From CAKRJP01 sp963589425 (GTDB taxonomy: Bacteria > Bacillota > Clostridia > Lachnospirales > Lachnospiraceae): a stretch of DNA of 64,000 bases. Both the position numbers and the translations under genes were made by a program. Shown piece after piece: positions 61,853 to 64,000 of this stretch. How positions within the stretch are numbered: position 1 is the first letter of the stretch; each line of letters begins with the position of its first letter. The notes beneath the pieces are model-generated. The model was not told where the DNA came from, ran no database searches, and saw only the letters and a list, made by a program, of their open reading frames with translations. The stretch lies in NCBI GenBank assembly GCA_963589425.1, contig CAVAKZ010000002.1, positions 1 to 64,000 on the forward strand. The letters run 5' to 3'.

Positions 61853-61908
61853 AGATAATATATTATCTAAGTTTTCTAATTTTATGTTTTTTAGATAATA
61901 TATGGTCT
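61853..61908. promoter_or_regulatory. Twin palindromic operators of the decayed hipBA locus
   Basis: AGATAATATATTATCT (61853-61868) is a perfect 16-bp palindrome. A second copy, AGATAATATATGGTCT, lies exactly 40 bp further at 61893-61908 with two changes. They sit immediately upstream of the hipB-like start and look like autoregulatory operators. The first may also influence the divergent or downstream region. Confidence 0.6.
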
Positions 61909-61964
61909 ATAATTATCTTACTATTTGTTTCTTGTAAGAACAAGAAAATCTTAAACAGCGGAAG

Positions 61965-62900
61965 CTACACTTGAAGGCCGGAAATTGTAAGATCAAAGGG
62001 CCATTGGTCCTGGCACAGAAAGCTCATTTTCTGATAAACATCTTGGCGGCTCATGGACTTATGGTCTCCTAGCTGATATTTTCTTCCCAGCTGTCTGTAG
62101 GTATGAACGCCCAGTCTGTGGTAGGGCAAAAATTCCAGTTCCCTGCAATTTTTTAGTTCCCGACAAAACTCTGCTGTCTTCCGGATATTTTCCTCATCAT
62201 CGTTAACACCAGCCACCAGGGGCAGACGGATATGAATGGAAGATGGCTGGCATATGGCATCTGCCCTGCGAATGTTATCCAGAATAAGCGCATTGTCCTG
62301 GCCAGTCCATTTCTTATGTCGCTTAGGATCCATACATTTCACATCTGCATAAAACATCTGCAAGTGGGGCACAATTCTTTTTACATTTTCAAAAGAGGTT
62401 AACATATCCAGTTCTGCAGCTGTATTGATACCGGCATCATGGCATGCTTTAAGCAGGGCCTCTGCAAAATCAGTCTGGCAGAATACATCACCGCCAGAGA
62501 GAGTTAAACCACCACCTGAATAGAAGAAAAACATCTCATCCTTCAGTATCTCATGCATAACCTCTTTTACCGTCATTTCTTTACCATAAATCTGATGTGC
62601 CCGGTAATTGCAGACATCAACACACTGAAAACAGCTTGTGCACCGGGCCTTGTCCCGGACAAGCTCCCCGGTCTTTTCAGTCCGGGAAAGGGCCTGCCTA
62701 GGACACAGGCGGATGCAGGCCCCGCATCCTGTGCAGCGCTCTTTCATATAGTAAACTTCCCGCTGCCCTGTTTGTGACTCTGGGGTTGAACACCAGGCAC
62801 AGCGAAGGGGACAGCCCTTGAAAAATACCACAGTTCGCATACCCTTTCCGTCTGAAAGAGATAAGTGTTCAATTCGAAGAATATTTGCTTTTAAGTCCAT
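61965..62900 (-). CDS. Glycyl-radical enzyme activating enzyme (radical SAM)
   Basis: About 311 residues from the ATG at 62900, with AAAAAGGAAG upstream; the frame runs on to 63011 inside the preceding gene. The radical SAM motif is CX3CX2C in 'GCPLRCAWC'. Two ferredoxin-type [4Fe-4S] motifs are inserted after it ('CTGCGACIRLC', 'CTSCFQCVDVC'), as in activases of the non-PFL glycyl radical enzymes. 'GGGLTLSGGDV' and 'FYADVKCMDPKRH' are typical. It installs the glycyl radical on the partner encoded 19 bases upstream. Confidence 0.92.
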   Translation of the reverse strand: MDLKANILRIEHLSLSDGKGMRTVVFFKGCPLRCAWCSTPESQTGQREVYYMKERCTGCGACIRLCPRQALSRTEKTGELVRDKARCTSCFQCVDVCNYRAHQIYGKEMTVKEVMHEILKDEMFFFYSGGGLTLSGGDVFCQTDFAEALLKACHDAGINTAAELDMLTSFENVKRIVPHLQMFYADVKCMDPKRHKKWTGQDNALILDNIRRADAICQPSSIHIRLPLVAGVNDDEENIRKTAEFCRELKNCRELEFLPYHRLGVHTYRQLGRKYQLGDHKSMSRQDVYQKMSFLCQDQWPFDLTISGLQV

Positions 62901-62919
62901 ATGCTCTTCCTTTTTCTTC

Positions 62920-64000
62920 TTAACAGATATCAGAATGGGAGGTTCTGGAGATAATATCATCCTGGACCTCTTTTCCAAGTTCCGTAAAGTATGCCGTATA
63001 ACCTGCCACACGCACCAATAGTCCCTTATAGTCTTCTGGATGTTTCTGGGCCTCCTTTAAGGTCTCTGTATCAATTACATTAAACTGGGTATGGAATACT
63101 CCTAGGGAGCACAAACTCCTCAGATAATTCATAAGCTCCTTGGTAGAGTTGGGGCTGTCGCGAAATTCTGTATCCATCTTGACATTTAAGAGGGTTCCCT
63201 GATTAAAACGGCCATGAGGAATATGGGCAATAGATTTAAGCACTGCCCCCATCCCCTCTGTATCCGTTCCCTGATTTGGTGATACCCCATCTGCTAAGGG
63301 TTTCCAGGCCCGACGTCCCGAAGGAAGGGCACCAACTTCCAGACCAAAAGGAGTATTTCCGGATACCGGAAGGATGCCCGGGGTCATTTTGCCAAATTTA
63401 CTGTGGAATGACTCGATATAGTCTGCAATAAAGCAGAACAGATCACCGGTCAGTTCATTTACTTCATCATCATCATTTCCATATTTTGGAGCCTCTTCAC
63501 ACATCCTTTTGACATCCTCATAGCCCACAAAGTCTGCATCCAGAGCATCTAAAAGACGCTGCATACTTATTTTCTTATCATCAAATACAAGTTTTTTTAC
63601 TGCAATCAGGCTGTTGATTAGGTCAGCTACACCGATGGCATCAATACCATTTCCCAGGTTATATTTTGCCCCGCCCCATGCATAATCTTTGGCATTTTCC
63701 ACACATTCATAGAAAGAAAGGGAAAGAGCCGGAACAACTCTCTGGAAGCCAATATCATCGCACACATGGCTGGAGGCTACCGTTCCCCTAAGCTCATAGC
63801 GGATCTGCTCTTTGACAGCCTCCTCAAACTCTTCGTAGGTCTTAAAGGTGGTGGGGTCCCCGGTCTTCTCTGATGCCTGCACACCGTACTTGCGGCTCTT
63901 GCCGTTTAAAAGGGCAAATTCAACAGCTGATCCTAAGTTAAAATCTGCATAAGCCGTATAGCACCTTTGCTTGCCTTCCAGGTTAGTTTCAACACAGCCG
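62920..64000 (-). CDS. Glycyl radical enzyme, C-terminal part (5' end beyond the window)
   Basis: At least 360 codons; the frame is open to the right edge, so the N-terminus is outside. The radical Gly is in 'RVAGYTAYF' (codon 63001-63003) and the active-site Cys in 'GCVET' (codon 63994-63996). Cys and Gly are 331 residues apart, close to the spacing in diol-dehydratase-like enzymes. 'GCVE' with Cys plus Glu indicates a non-pyruvate-formate-lyase member (dehydratase, C-N or C-S lyase, decarboxylase). The substrate cannot be decided without the N-terminal half. The activase follows directly. Confidence 0.9.
   Translation of the reverse strand, partial: GCVETNLEGKQRCYTAYADFNLGSAVEFALLNGKSRKYGVQASEKTGDPTTFKTYEEFEEAVKEQIRYELRGTVASSHVCDDIGFQRVVPALSLSFYECVENAKDYAWGGAKYNLGNGIDAIGVADLINSLIAVKKLVFDDKKISMQRLLDALDADFVGYEDVKRMCEEAPKYGNDDDEVNELTGDLFCFIADYIESFHSKFGKMTPGILPVSGNTPFGLEVGALPSGRRAWKPLADGVSPNQGTDTEGMGAVLKSIAHIPHGRFNQGTLLNVKMDTEFRDSPNSTKELMNYLRSLCSLGVFHTQFNVIDTETLKEAQKHPEDYKGLLVRVAGYTAYFTELGKEVQDDIISRTSHSDIC

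Noticed and set aside
1..64000. Search by eye for tRNA, rRNA, CRISPR arrays, intact transposases or phage genes
   Set aside because: None recognised. A tool such as a tRNA or covariance-model scan could still find small RNAs missed by reading.

Overview
The window looks like a chromosomal segment of an obligately anaerobic, low-to-moderate G+C Firmicute, most likely a gut member of the Lachnospiraceae/Clostridia. Support comes from oxygen-sensitive enzymes ([FeFe] hydrogenase with HydE/F/G, a glycyl radical enzyme with its activase, a double-cubane reductase with its activase), clostridial hydrophobic-W (ChW) repeat exoproteins, strong AGGAGG ribosome sites and several plant-glycan/galactoside operons. 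A species cannot be named from sequence alone. No rRNA, tRNA, CRISPR array or intact transposase was seen.

Layout. 1-1.9 kb: an AT-rich edge with the tail of a DUF5808-like membrane protein, a DUF4230 protein and a membrane protein of unknown function. 1.9-7.9 kb: a xylo/arabino-oligosaccharide operon (GH43, GPH-type symporter, AraC regulator, GH3), read leftward from a promoter with repeated GACAG half-sites. 8.2-11.8 kb: fructokinase, a polysaccharide flippase and a GNAT-like protein. 12.1-14.6 kb: the shared sugar-ABC ATPase MsmX with a Crh-like HPr variant, and a divergent PucR-type regulator. 14.6-22.7 kb: a small membrane protein, then a lactose/galactoside system (AraC regulator, binding protein, two permeases, LacZ) with no ATPase of its own, which MsmX probably serves. 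22.8-25.1 kb: a secreted ChW-repeat transglutaminase-like protein and a MntA/HepT toxin-antitoxin pair. 25.1-30.0 kb: a PatB C-S lyase, an M20 deacylase and an amino-acid ABC transporter, together a plausible cysteine-conjugate salvage set. 30.2-32.2 kb: a double-cubane reductase and its ATP-dependent activase. 32.3-36.2 kb: a CsbB/YfhO cell-envelope glycosylation pair and a HAD-gene remnant. 36.3-41.8 kb: a complete peptide/nickel-type ABC transporter. 41.9-46.3 kb: a 2-hydroxyacid dehydrogenase, a C_GCAxxG_C_C redox protein, and a selenium/sulfur cluster (DUF3343, TusA-like, YedE-like, cysteine-desulfurase-like). 46.7-54.6 kb: [FeFe]-hydrogenase maturation genes (TM1266-like, hydE, hydG, hydF) converging on a hydrogenase and a NuoF/GltD-type fusion flavoprotein. 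54.8-61.2 kb: a 1065-residue calpain-family (C2) protease and a 982-residue adhesin-like protein (C-type-lectin-like, MBG-like and ChW domains) with an 11-C tract in its signal-peptide region. 61.5-61.9 kb: a decayed hipBA locus with surviving palindromic operators. 61.9-64.0 kb: a glycyl-radical activase and the C-terminal part of its glycyl radical enzyme, cut by the window edge.

The genes describe a fermenter that imports oligosaccharides, peptides and amino-acid derivatives, disposes of reducing equivalents as H2, runs radical and low-potential reductions, and displays a ChW-decorated surface. The items most worth following up are the potentially phase-variable lectin-like ChW protein beside a bacterial calpain, the Crh-like HPr variant, the hydrogenase/NuoF-GltD pair and the structured leader of the hydrogenase maturation operon.
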